The notes below the pieces were generated by a model. That model was not told the DNA's origin and did not search any database. It was given only the letters and a program-made list of their open reading frames with translations. A stretch of DNA of 64,000 bases from Catalimonadaceae bacterium JC749 (lineage in GTDB: Bacteria; Bacteroidota; Bacteroidia; Cytophagales; Cyclobacteriaceae). A program made the translations under genes and the position numbers. Where the stretch lies: contig JAJNNC010000009.1 of NCBI GenBank assembly GCA_021730635.1, forward strand, positions 62,001 through 126,000. Direction: 5' to 3'. Below are positions 1-7,462 of this stretch, one piece after another (positions within the stretch are counted from its first letter, which is position 1; every line of letters starts with the position of its first letter).

Positions 1-87
1 GGCAAAGGCCATGGGTGACAGTAACACACCTGCCGCCATTACACCTGTTTTTTGAATAAATTGTTTTCTACTAATGGTCTGTGTCAT
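1..87 (-). CDS. Exported protein, N-terminal fragment (runs off left edge)
   Basis: Reading the minus strand from an ATG at 87 gives 29 codons that stay open to the window edge. The peptide has a basic n-region (SRKQFIQK) followed by a hydrophobic stretch (TGVMAAGVLLSPMAFA), which is a typical Sec or Tat-like export signal. Only one arginine is present in the SRKxF motif, so Tat use is uncertain. The mature protein lies outside the window, so no function can be assigned. The gene-free stretch before it holds a GGTRYACA direct-repeat pair at 345-363. Confidence 0.6.
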   Translation of the reverse strand, partial: MTQTISRKQFIQKTGVMAAGVLLSPMAFA

Positions 88-519
88 ATGGGTCTGTTTT
101 TTTCTTCCTCGTAGTTTGATGCTTTCTCCTAAATGAAAATATGGCTTGATAGCACATTCACTGATGAAATGTTATCACCATCAGTCAATGAAAATGGAGG
201 GTGCTTTCCAAAGAGAAAGCAAGCACTGCTCTCCAGTTGATTTCAATGAAACAGCGACTGCACATTCACCTTGACAGATCAGCATCAACTCCTTGACGGA
301 TACACAAATCAACGTAGGAAAAAAAGCAAAAGGGATGATGAAGGGGTATACATTAGGTGTACAAAAGTCTAAATCACAACTTTTATGATCTGGTTTTGTC
401 AATAAATTCCTTACAAAGGTATGCTCAAAAAGCCTTGCCTTGTTGTGTAGCATATTACCCATGAAATCTTTGCCGTAAGAGGATGTCTGTGGAAAAACCA
501 TCACACGCCCCCTTCCCTA
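88..519. other. Gene-free stretch with a direct-repeat operator candidate
   Basis: This 430-bp gap lies upstream of the left-edge gene and downstream of the AraC gene. A 107-codon open frame on the minus strand (181-504) has no protein-like composition, signal or family resemblance and is judged spurious. The only structure I can support is the GGTRYACA pair at 345-363. Confidence 0.5.
345..363 (+). promoter_or_regulatory. GGTRYACA direct-repeat pair, copy 1
   Basis: GGTATACA (345-352), spacer TTA, then GGTGTACA (356-363): two 8-bp half-sites in direct orientation at exactly 11-bp pitch. The same arrangement recurs at 7295, 8381 and, inverted, 8511, always between genes. One-turn direct repeats of this kind are the usual DNA target of OmpR/PhoB-type winged-helix response regulators. 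That assignment is inference, because no such regulator is encoded in the window. Confidence 0.5.
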
Positions 520-1347
520 TCATTCCATCTTTTTGACAGGATTCACAATGAATTTTTCTCTATTCTTTGTAAACTTTCCGGGAGCCAGCCCTACATATTT
601 TTTGAACTCCCGAATGAAATGAGACTGATCCGTAAAGTGAAGGTCGTGGGATAGCTGTGTCAGGTTGTGACTATTGGTACGCATATAATTCTGAATAGCA
701 TTCATCCGGGCCAGGCGCATATAATCTACCACCGTGATCCCATATTGATTTTTAAATTCCCGTTGCAGCTGACGATCGCTAATGGGTACCTGAGCTGTCA
801 GGGTCTGATAATCTGTAATTCCTGATACCTTCCTGATCAGCTTCATGGCCACATGGGTATAATCATAGGATTGATGATGCAACGTCAGTTGCCGGCTCAG
901 GTATTGATTGGTGCAATGGAGCTGTGCTTCCGTACTTTCCAGTGCACGAATCCTGGCGCAGAAGTCTTGCAGATGCTGACCTAACACGTCAACACCATTC
1001 TCATAAGTAGCTAAAAATTCAGCAGGGGGAACCCCAAAAAGATGGCGAATGCCATCGGGATGAAAACTGATGCCGAAGACGGTGACATGGTTGGCAAACT
1101 GAACCTGATAAGACTGGGTATATAATCCCAGCAGCGTAAAAGGCGGGGATTTACACCACCGCTCATCGCCTTTGATCAATGAACAATGCGCCTCAGATAA
1201 ATGAATGATGAGTTCAATACATCCATTGGGTACCACCGATTGATAAATATGAGGCGCCCGTTTCCTGTTAAAACTTCCTGACCAGTAGGTCCGGACAAAA
1301 GGCTGCAAGGTGGGCGAGGGCCGATGTTCTGTAATCACTACATGCAT
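520..1347 (-). CDS. AraC family transcriptional regulator
   Basis: About 275 residues. The N-terminal half (from HRPSPTLQPFVRTYW) resembles the DUF6597-type ligand-binding domain found in front of AraC DNA-binding domains. The C-terminal 100 residues are an AraC double helix-turn-helix (ISDRQLQREFKNQYGITV, then LTQLSHDLHFTDQSHFIREFKKYVG). A longer frame reaches 1407, but that start lies inside the loop of a strong terminator hairpin (1392-1416) belonging to the upstream cupin gene, so I place the start at the internal ATG at 1347. It is probably a local regulator of the cupin/DUF3237/decarboxylase genes behind it; that link is inferred from position only. Confidence 0.85.
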   Translation of the reverse strand: MHVVITEHRPSPTLQPFVRTYWSGSFNRKRAPHIYQSVVPNGCIELIIHLSEAHCSLIKGDERWCKSPPFTLLGLYTQSYQVQFANHVTVFGISFHPDGIRHLFGVPPAEFLATYENGVDVLGQHLQDFCARIRALESTEAQLHCTNQYLSRQLTLHHQSYDYTHVAMKLIRKVSGITDYQTLTAQVPISDRQLQREFKNQYGITVVDYMRLARMNAIQNYMRTNSHNLTQLSHDLHFTDQSHFIREFKKYVGLAPGKFTKNREKFIVNPVKKME

Positions 1348-1391
1348 CCGGTCGGTTATTTTATGAAGCACTACTATAAAATTAATAAAAA

Positions 1392-1416
1392 CCGGAAGGC
1401 ATTGCAATCCTTCCGG
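1392..1416 (-). terminator. Intrinsic terminator of the cupin gene
   Basis: CCGGAAGG and CCTTCCGG form a perfect 8-bp stem around a 9-nt loop. On the minus strand it is followed immediately by TTTTTATTAATTTTAT, the U-tract expected of a Rho-independent terminator. It starts 12 bp after the cupin stop codon and overlaps the spurious upstream extension of the AraC frame. Confidence 0.85.
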
Positions 1417-1428
1417 CCATTCTCTACA

Positions 1429-1848
1429 TCAGTTCAGTTGTGAGGTGTCCACCACATTTGAATGTATGGGCAGCCATTCTTTCTCAAAAGTGGCCACAAT
1501 GTTATTGGCACCTCCGAAAACGCCTATGACTCTGGCAGTGGTGGTCCCCGTATTTTTCATATCATGAGGCACCATTTTAGGGACCAGCGCGATATGGCCC
1601 TGGGTTACCCTCGCGCTTTCCTCTCCTACAGTAGCGGTAAGCTCCCCTTCCAGGACAATCAAAAGTTCTTCTGCCGAGTCGGTATGCCTACCCAGACGAT
1701 CACCGGGTTCAATCTCAAAATACACACTGGCCAGATCCTGAGAGCCATGCACTCCCAACAAGGGGAAAGTGGCTCTGCTGTGTTGCTTTTCGTCTCCTTT
1801 TGCGACGAACTCTGTTAATTCAAGGGTTTTTAAATTGACTGTGATCAT
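1429..1848 (-). CDS. Cupin-fold protein
   Basis: 139 residues with a single conserved cupin barrel: motif 1 reads around GDRLGRHTDSAEELLIVLEGEL (about 49-70; H56 and E60/E61 are candidate metal ligands) and motif 2 around HIALVPKMVPHDMKN (about 85-99; H95). No signal peptide, so cytoplasmic. Cupins of this size bind a metal and act as dioxygenases, isomerases or sensors; the substrate cannot be told. It starts 6 bp after the DUF3237 gene, so the two are almost certainly co-transcribed, and the message ends at the hairpin 12 bp downstream. Confidence 0.85.
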   Translation of the reverse strand: MITVNLKTLELTEFVAKGDEKQHSRATFPLLGVHGSQDLASVYFEIEPGDRLGRHTDSAEELLIVLEGELTATVGEESARVTQGHIALVPKMVPHDMKNTGTTTARVIGVFGGANNIVATFEKEWLPIHSNVVDTSQLN

Positions 1849-1854
1849 GGTTTC

Positions 1855-2298
1855 TTAATTTTGATATCCTTTAATTTTAACCTCACCTGTTTGAAAATTG
1901 ACAGTTCCCACACCCCACACATGCTTGTGGTTGATCCATTGGTATCGCCTGTCGTTGGTATGGAAATCCATGCTGAGCCGCAGGGCTCCTTTGTCATTGA
2001 TGCCGGTTTCACTCACATAGATGGTGGCTCCGTCATGGGTCGTGATGGCCGCATGAAGGTTCAGAAACAGTCGTCCGTCGGAGCGTACTGTCAGGTAATC
2101 TACTCCTTTGATAACGCCGTTCACCGAATCCCCGGTCACTTCCCCTTCAAAGTGGATGTCAAACTTAATCCCTTCGGCCGGGATAGGTGTTTTGTTTTCT
2201 GCAAACTGCTGCCAGGAGAATCCATACTCCTTGACGTCCGTCAGACGCACATCCTCCTCAAAAAGCAGGGTGTCTTCAGCGATAAATTCAGTTCTCAT
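1855..2298 (-). CDS. DUF3237 family protein
   Basis: 147 residues, cytoplasmic, with the pattern of DUF3237 beta-barrel proteins: an IHFEGEVTGDSVNGVIKGV segment (about 49-67), then DYLTVRSDGRLFLNLHAAI and DGATIYVSETG. The function of the family is not established. A TAnnTTTG -7 element sits 29 bp before the ATG, making this the first gene of a two-gene unit with the cupin 6 bp downstream. The pairing of cupin and DUF3237 suggests handling of a small organic substrate, but nothing in the sequence identifies it. Confidence 0.8.
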   Translation of the reverse strand: MRTEFIAEDTLLFEEDVRLTDVKEYGFSWQQFAENKTPIPAEGIKFDIHFEGEVTGDSVNGVIKGVDYLTVRSDGRLFLNLHAAITTHDGATIYVSETGINDKGALRLSMDFHTNDRRYQWINHKHVWGVGTVNFQTGEVKIKGYQN

Positions 2299-2326
2299 TT
2301 TTCAATTGTTTAAGTGAATAATAAGA

Positions 2327-2334
2327 CAAATTTA
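2327..2334 (-). promoter_or_regulatory. Bacteroidota -7 element for DUF3237-cupin
   Basis: Minus-strand TAAATTTG matches the Bacteroidota sigma-A -7 consensus TAnnTTTG. It lies 29 bp before the ATG at 2298, just beyond the stop of the decarboxylase gene, so DUF3237-cupin can be transcribed on its own. Confidence 0.55.
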
Positions 2335-2360
2335 CCCAGACACCTGCCCTTAAAATTGTA

Positions 2361-3779
2361 TTAGAACGACATTGTGCTGTAATGCTCGTAAGCCTGCATC
2401 ATCTCCTGCTGCACCAGCTCCACATCCTTCTCTGTCGTTCTCCAGTTGACCAAGGCTGCCCGTATCCCTTTTCTCTGGTTAAAAACGGTGGGTGTCATAA
2501 ACACCTTACCTCTTTCATTGAGGATATCCAGAAAGGCCTGTATTTTTTGCGGATCGGTTTCTTGTTTGAGCGTAAAGCAAACGGTATTCAGTCGGACCGG
2601 AGCCAGCAGCTCAAACAGATCAGACGATTGGATGAAAGCCCCCAACTGCCGGGCCAGCCGGATGTTTCTTTCTATAATTTCCCGGTAACCTTCTTTGCCA
2701 TAGGCATTGAGGGTAAACCAGGCCGGTAAGGCTTTGAATCTACGGGAGTTTTCCGGTAGAAAATTCAGGTAGTTAAAATTCTCCAGCGGATCGCCCAGAT
2801 AAGGCGCATTTGAATTCTGAAAAGTTTCTACCTGAAGCAGTTTATGTTTTTCTTTCACAAAAAAGAAAGCGCTTTCGTAGGGCACGTTAAGCCACTTATG
2901 GCCATCGATGGTGATACTATCGGCTTCTTCCCAGCCTGCTAACAGAGGCGCATAGTCGGGAGAGAGCGTAGCAAAACCGCCGAAAGCCGCATCGATATGC
3001 CACCAGAAATGATATCTTTTCTTTAAGCGGGCGATGGCTTTCAGATCGTCAAAATCCACCGTATTGACGGTGCCTCCGCTGGTGAGTACAATAAAGGGCT
3101 GTCCGTTGAGCGCCTGTATGGCTTCTTCTAAGGCCACCACATCGACAGCTTCCCGGTCAGGCGCTAAGGTTTTGATCCGCTGAAGCTGCCTGCTGCCCAA
3201 CCCCAGCATGGAGAGGGCTTTGATAGAGGAAGAATGAGGGGTGGCCGCCAGCACATGGAAAGTAGTGGGCACTCCCTCTTTGGCGATGTCATAGCCCAGT
3301 TGCTTACCTACCCACTGCCGGGCCACGCCCAGACAGGTAAAATTCGACATCGTAGCACCGGTGACAAACCCACCCAGGAAATCCTGTGGAAGGTGGAAAA
3401 AGTCCAGGAGCATTTGTATGGTTTCAAACTCTACCAGGGCTGAAATATCTCCATGTCCTTTGTTGGTTTGTGTGTTCTGGTCAAAGCAGGAGGCCAGCAT
3501 ATCGCCCATCAGGGCTGCCGGGGTCGTTCCTCCGGTGACAAAGCCCCAGTAGCGTGGTCCGGCAGAAGCGACCATCAGGGCTTTATACCGGTCAATAAAT
3601 TCTTTCAAGGCAAGAAGCCCTCCTTGTCCCTGGAGTACTTCTTTTTTCATGACAGCCTGCGCCGGCTTCACCGAGGTAGGTATGTCCTCCAGCTGATTTA
3701 AATAAGAAAGCCCTTCCTGCAGGGCTGCCTGTAACAAATTTCCGAAAGTGTCTAAATCATTTTTTAATATTTCATTCAT
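2361..3779 (-). CDS. PLP-dependent group II amino acid decarboxylase
   Basis: 472 residues, full length for group II decarboxylases (aromatic-L-amino-acid or glutamate type). Visible landmarks are the stacking histidine region PHSSSIKA (H182), the cofactor aspartate in HIDAAFGG (D263), and the Schiff-base lysine in ITIDGHKWLN (K295). It is expected to remove CO2 from an L-amino acid or a related substrate in the cytoplasm. The aromatic or acidic preference cannot be read reliably. The gene has its own 5' region holding a perfect 7-bp hairpin (3817-3835), and the DUF3237/cupin genes follow on the same strand. Confidence 0.9.
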   Translation of the reverse strand: MNEILKNDLDTFGNLLQAALQEGLSYLNQLEDIPTSVKPAQAVMKKEVLQGQGGLLALKEFIDRYKALMVASAGPRYWGFVTGGTTPAALMGDMLASCFDQNTQTNKGHGDISALVEFETIQMLLDFFHLPQDFLGGFVTGATMSNFTCLGVARQWVGKQLGYDIAKEGVPTTFHVLAATPHSSSIKALSMLGLGSRQLQRIKTLAPDREAVDVVALEEAIQALNGQPFIVLTSGGTVNTVDFDDLKAIARLKKRYHFWWHIDAAFGGFATLSPDYAPLLAGWEEADSITIDGHKWLNVPYESAFFFVKEKHKLLQVETFQNSNAPYLGDPLENFNYLNFLPENSRRFKALPAWFTLNAYGKEGYREIIERNIRLARQLGAFIQSSDLFELLAPVRLNTVCFTLKQETDPQKIQAFLDILNERGKVFMTPTVFNQRKGIRAALVNWRTTEKDVELVQQEMMQAYEHYSTMSF

Positions 3780-3816
3780 GATAAGGTAATAATAGTAATT
3801 AAGCGTCTAACAATCG

Positions 3817-3835
3817 CTGCTGGTTTTTCCAGCAG
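3817..3835. other. Hairpin in the leader of the decarboxylase gene
   Basis: CTGCTGG-TTTTT-CCAGCAG, a perfect 7-bp stem 38 bp upstream of the decarboxylase ATG and 120 bp beyond the SafE stop codon. There is no U-tract on the minus strand, so it is not a standard terminator. It could be an RNA leader structure or a protein-binding dyad. Confidence 0.4.
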
Positions 3836-3955
3836 AGGTATCTTTTTCCGGATAGGGAATCACCACCCATCCTATTGGTTCAATAAAATAAGCAAGGTTT
3901 TTCCTTTCAGGCTTTCAGAAGCCTTTTAGGGGTGTACGTGTGTGTCTGAGAAAGT

Positions 3956-4750
3956 TTAAATGACCTGTAAGCAAATTTCTCTGATTAATATACAGGTTCC
4001 CATCATGAGCACAAACCATCCAAAGGATTTTTGTAAGGCCTGGGTAGGTATGCTTTTCGCCGTGCGGCTACCGACCAGTATCCCTATGATGGCCATGGTG
4101 GTAATGGTTAAGAGAAATTGCCAGTTTACCGTGTAATTCATGATATCGCCCAGAAATCCTATATAGGAATTGATGGTGATGATGAGCAAGGTGGTACCTA
4201 CGGCAGTTTTAAACGGCAGGTTGGTAAGATAAACCAAAGCCGGAATGATGAGAAACCCACCGCCCGCTCCGACCAGACCGGTTAAAAAACCTGTGAGGAT
4301 ACCCCAAAGCATCAGCAAGGTATAATTGATCTGGTGGCTGCTTCTTTCTGCGGGTTCCTTTTTGTGAATCATTGCCAGGGCGGCCAGTACCATGAGCAAG
4401 GCAAAGACACCAAGAATAAGCACCCGTTTGGTAAACTGAAAAGTACTGGTTTGCCATAGGATATCGGGCACGGAAGGGATAAACCATTTCCGGGTAGAAA
4501 AGATAGCCAGAATGGAAGGTAACCCAAAGAGTAAGCCCGTTTTCAGATTAACCATTTGCGTATGGCATTTCAGCAAGGTTCCAACCAGGCTGGTGGTGCC
4601 CACTATGAATAGGGAATAGGCAGAAGCCATCACAGCATCTATGGAAAACAGGTAGACCAGAATGGGTACGGATAAGATGGAACCACCGCCCCCCAAGGTG
4701 CCTAATGCTAACCCTACAAAAAACAACGATATGTAACCCAGAATCTCCAT
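3956..4750 (-). CDS. TauE/SafE family sulfite/organosulfonate exporter
   Basis: 264 residues, almost entirely hydrophobic, with about eight membrane spans. It shows the internal duplication of the TauE/SafE family: GTLGGGGSILSVPILVYLF (about 18-36) and GLVGAGGGFLIIPALVYL (about 157-174). Family members carry sulfite, sulfoacetate or related anions across the inner membrane. Its ATG directly abuts the stop codon of the cytochrome gene (4750/4751), so the two are one operon. In this context export of sulfite or another product of thiosulfate chemistry is the natural role, which is inference. Confidence 0.9.
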   Translation of the reverse strand: MEILGYISLFFVGLALGTLGGGGSILSVPILVYLFSIDAVMASAYSLFIVGTTSLVGTLLKCHTQMVNLKTGLLFGLPSILAIFSTRKWFIPSVPDILWQTSTFQFTKRVLILGVFALLMVLAALAMIHKKEPAERSSHQINYTLLMLWGILTGFLTGLVGAGGGFLIIPALVYLTNLPFKTAVGTTLLIITINSYIGFLGDIMNYTVNWQFLLTITTMAIIGILVGSRTAKSIPTQALQKSFGWFVLMMGTCILIREICLQVI

Positions 4751-5788
4751 TTATTGTTGGGTAGCCTTGATAGGATCAAAGGGGCCAAATTTATGTTGCT
4801 CCTCTGAAAAGTGATCAGCATAAGGACCGAAAGGATGATCAAACGGTTTTTTAGAAATGTCAGGCCAATCCATAGAAAGATCTTTCGCTGGCCTTGCCAT
4901 CGCATTCACAAAAGCCGCCACATCCCAGGCTTCTTCATCCGTTAAGACGGGATTTTCATAGGTAGTCCCGTAAGGCATATTGGCCTTCACAAAGCCGGCA
5001 AAACGGGAAAGACGGTACAAACCCGCTCCGATATTGTAACTGTTGGGGCCGTAGAGCGGAGGGTAGGTCCACTCCAGCCCATTTTCCGCCATGATGCCTT
5101 CTCCCTTGCTGCCATGACACAGGGTACAATGCTTGTCGTACACCAGCTTCCCTTTGACAGGGTCTGCGGCCCGGTCGAGCGGCTTCAGGTCTAACAGCCC
5201 GAATCCTTCCGGGGTGCTTCCTTTCACCACATCTTTCCCGACCCATTGCATATAGGCGACCATGGCTTTCATTTCCCTACTCTCTACCTCAAGGGCTTGT
5301 CCGTTTAAGCTGCGCTCAAGACAGTCATTGATCCGCTTTTCAAACCCTTCCAGGGTTCCGGAACGATGTCGGAACTTAGGATAAGTGGTGGCCACCGCCC
5401 CATAATTATTCCCAAAGGGTACCGTACCGGCCTGCAGGTGGCAGTTCTGACAGTTCATGCCATTACTGATCTGTTGTACTGTTCCTTTCGGACCTAAATA
5501 AACAGCGGTATGCGCGATCAGCTCACGGCCATACCGGATCAAAGCACCTTCCGGGGTAACTGGAATGGAAGAGGTATCGGGAGCGTGCCATACTTCTTTT
5601 GCCGGAGGGGAAGCAGCAGGCTTTACCTTGCTAGAAGGCTGTTGGGCCATGACCTCCTGTTCATGCTCAAACAGTCCGTAAGACTGCCCCATCAGGAAAA
5701 CCGAGGAAGCCACCAGATAGAAAACAAGCACCCCTAATAACTGCACCAGTTGTTGAATCGCCTTTAACAGGTATTTATCTTCAGGCAT
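4751..5788 (-). CDS. Dihaem cytochrome c, TsdA-like thiosulfate dehydrogenase
   Basis: 345 residues. One membrane anchor near the N-terminus (about 17-34) is followed by a Pro/Ala-rich linker and two haem-binding domains: CQNCH at 113-117 and CTLCH at 221-225. The first domain carries C156 in the INDCLERSLNG segment, placed like the cysteine that ligates the active-site haem of TsdA; M271 in ANMPYGTTY is the likely second-haem ligand. TsdA enzymes interconvert thiosulfate and tetrathionate in the periplasm. Direct coupling with the SafE gene and the DsrE gene 28 bp upstream supports a sulfur-oxidation role. A SoxA/SoxX-like or generic electron-transfer role is the alternative. Confidence 0.85.
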   Translation of the reverse strand: MPEDKYLLKAIQQLVQLLGVLVFYLVASSVFLMGQSYGLFEHEQEVMAQQPSSKVKPAASPPAKEVWHAPDTSSIPVTPEGALIRYGRELIAHTAVYLGPKGTVQQISNGMNCQNCHLQAGTVPFGNNYGAVATTYPKFRHRSGTLEGFEKRINDCLERSLNGQALEVESREMKAMVAYMQWVGKDVVKGSTPEGFGLLDLKPLDRAADPVKGKLVYDKHCTLCHGSKGEGIMAENGLEWTYPPLYGPNSYNIGAGLYRLSRFAGFVKANMPYGTTYENPVLTDEEAWDVAAFVNAMARPAKDLSMDWPDISKKPFDHPFGPYADHFSEEQHKFGPFDPIKATQQ

Positions 5789-5816
5789 TGATTTTTCTTT
5801 TGCTGTAATTGACCAA

Positions 5817-6233
5817 TCAGTTTTGTGTTTCTTTGATATAACCCCATCCCTCTCCCTGTTTTGTCACAATTTCCAGAATGCCATCCGGCACTGTACTCAC
5901 ACCAGGCAATAACAGAGACCGATCTACCTGATGTCTTTTCATGGTGCCTTCACAAACTTTTATCGACACCTGCTGGCTGTTTTCAAACTGCTGAATGTCA
6001 GCGGCCACGGTAGAAGAATCTTTGAGTACCATATCCAGGGCCCCTCCATAAATGACTACTTCAAATTCTGAGTCCGGATACGCCTCTGCCATCATCTTTA
6101 CATGTCGCATGGTAGATTGGTGCGCTGCTTCGGCACCACTGGTAATATCAAAAACAATTTTAACGGGGTTCGTTTGCGCATGCCCGTACAGGCATAACAG
6201 CAGTATGAGCCCTGTTGACAGTAATGTTTTCAT
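5817..6233 (-). CDS. Exported DsrE/F-like protein
   Basis: 138 residues beginning with a clear Sec signal peptide (hydrophobic core about 4-16, cleavage near GHAQ). The mature part has the DsrE/F fold pattern: KIVFDITSGAEAAHQSTMRHVKMM, a central FEVVIYGGALDMVL strand-turn, and one cysteine in VSIKVCEGTM (about 93), where sulfur-carrying members have their active cysteine. DsrE-like proteins bind or pass persulfide sulfur and are usually cytoplasmic, so an exported one next to a periplasmic TsdA-like enzyme is notable. It lies 28 bp upstream of the cytochrome gene in the same direction. Confidence 0.8.
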   Translation of the reverse strand: MKTLLSTGLILLLCLYGHAQTNPVKIVFDITSGAEAAHQSTMRHVKMMAEAYPDSEFEVVIYGGALDMVLKDSSTVAADIQQFENSQQVSIKVCEGTMKRHQVDRSLLLPGVSTVPDGILEIVTKQGEGWGYIKETQN

Positions 6234-6291
6234 CGTAAAAAGGTTAGGTCTGATTCATAAAAGTGATTTCTCACAAACTCAATAAGAAAAA

Positions 6292-6319
6292 AACTTTCCA
6301 GGCCTGAACCTGGAAAGTT
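6292..6319 (-). terminator. Intrinsic terminator after the Tat-DsrE gene
   Basis: AACTTTCCAGG and CCTGGAAAGTT form a perfect 11-bp stem with a 6-nt loop. On the minus strand it is followed by TTTTTCTTATT. It begins 8 bp after the stop codon of the 6327-7052 gene, so that gene is probably a separate or attenuated transcript relative to DsrE-TsdA-SafE. Confidence 0.9.
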
Positions 6320-6326
6320 CTTTGGA

Positions 6327-7052
6327 TCATCCTCCGGCGTAGCAATAGGCACAACCATGCTCCTGCGCACGGCCTACCGCCCAGACACCTGAAGGTACTA
6401 TCTGGACACCCGGCATGATACCGCTGACCCAGTCTTTCTTTACTTCCACCGGGTCGAGTCCCATGCTCTGGGCAGTCATGCTGCTGTATACAGTCAAAGC
6501 CATATCACACACGCAGAACATAGCACCTCTGTCTTGGAGTGCTTTGATTCCATCAATACCAGGCACAGGGTAGTCCCCATCTTTAGGAATGTAATAGACA
6601 TTCCTGGTGGCCGGTGCTTTCGTCGTATTATCCGTTACATTGAATGTTTTACCAAAGTTATACTTCTCCCAAAGCTCGTCCTTCATGGCAAAGGGGATGG
6701 CATTGTGTCTCATCACCACCACGGCGGTCATATCATTGTCTGTCGTTCCTGTCTGGTTGTTGGTCTGATAAAACACCCAGGTCCAGATGAAAGGAAATCC
6801 ATCATGAGGTTCTGAGGCATCATAGATAATACGGTGCTTTCCTTTTACATTTTTAAACCAGGCATCGGCTTCTCCTATGGCTTTTGTCTCAATCTTCTGA
6901 CCAGCAGGGACATGTGCCAATAAGGGGCTGGCCATCCCGGTAAAAGCGGCAGTAGCTGCTAACTTTCCAATAAATTGTCTCCGAGAATTTTCATTCCGAG
7001 AATTGTCATTCCGAGAATTGTCATTCTTTGAATTCACATCATTAAAATTCAT
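6327..7052 (-). CDS. Tat-exported DsrE-like protein with C-terminal cysteine motif
   Basis: 241 residues. The first 24 are Asn/Asp/Ser/Arg-rich and contain three copies of a five-residue unit (N-D/E-N-S-R) encoded by a 15-bp tandem DNA repeat. The last unit runs into the twin-arginine motif SRRQFIGK, followed by a hydrophobic h-region ending near LLAHVPAG. The mature part has a DsrE-type layout (HRIIYDASEPHDGFPF, TAVVVMRHNAIPFAM, and CVCDMALTVYSS near 180). The protein ends in CAYCYAGG, placing a CxxC pair at the extreme C-terminus. Tat export implies folding or cofactor loading before secretion. It is probably part of the neighbouring sulfur module; exact chemistry unknown. Confidence 0.75.
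   Translation of the reverse strand: MNFNDVNSKNDNSRNDNSRNENSRRQFIGKLAATAAFTGMASPLLAHVPAGQKIETKAIGEADAWFKNVKGKHRIIYDASEPHDGFPFIWTWVFYQTNNQTGTTDNDMTAVVVMRHNAIPFAMKDELWEKYNFGKTFNVTDNTTKAPATRNVYYIPKDGDYPVPGIDGIKALQDRGAMFCVCDMALTVYSSMTAQSMGLDPVEVKKDWVSGIMPGVQIVPSGVWAVGRAQEHGCAYCYAGG
6981..7025 (-). repeat. 15-bp tandem repeat (3 units) inside the Tat signal
   Basis: Three head-to-tail units of CCGAGAATTGTCATT on the plus strand at 6981-6995, 6996-7010 and 7011-7025; the first has one T/G change and the other two are identical. The unit length is a multiple of three, so copy-number change would lengthen or shorten the residues before the twin-arginine motif without breaking the frame. Confidence 0.9.
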
Positions 7053-7462
7053 AAGTATTACGGTTTTAGTGTAAAATGTATATAGGTTATAAAATATGCG
7101 TTACTGGTTGGCTACTGATGTTTGCCTTTGCATAGGGTTAGTAAATCCTGAGGATCTATTTGTAACCACAATAGCCAATTTTTTTTAGATGGACTCTGAA
7201 ACACAGATGAACTATAATCTCTCGACCTGCGCATGATTCAGCCTTGATCCTGTCACAAAGTACGGGGGCAGCCCAAAGAAAATGAATTTTTTTAGGTATA
7301 CATCAGGTACACATGTCTCTTTGCATGAGTAGACAATAGGTATACAAACGGCAAAAAACAGGCATTCTGATCAGTTTTTTCTGGTCTAGCCTACATTTTT
7401 GGGAAAGCCTCCTGTAGGAAGGTGATCCTCATTTATCTGTTTTTTTTCCCTAAGATCATCCT
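7053..7462. other. Gene-free stretch upstream of the Tat-DsrE gene
   Basis: 410 bp with no credible open frame. It holds the most elaborate GGTRYACA array of the window (7295-7346), about 240 bp before the ATG of the Tat-DsrE gene and about 120 bp beyond the stop of the kinase-like gene. I see no match to a -7 element close to the ATG. Confidence 0.5.
7295..7346 (+). promoter_or_regulatory. GGTRYACA array, four half-sites in 11-bp phase
   Basis: GGTATACA at 7295, GGTACACA at 7306, the weaker AGTAGACA at 7328 and GGTATACA at 7339. Starts are 11, 22 and 11 bp apart, so all lie on one face of the helix with one missing position at 7317. This looks like a cooperative binding array for a dimeric or oligomeric regulator. 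It is the nearest regulatory signal to the sulfur module. Confidence 0.6.

Noticed and set aside
181-504. 107-codon open frame on the minus strand
   Set aside because: No signal, no family resemblance and no promoter; it overlaps an operator-like repeat pair.
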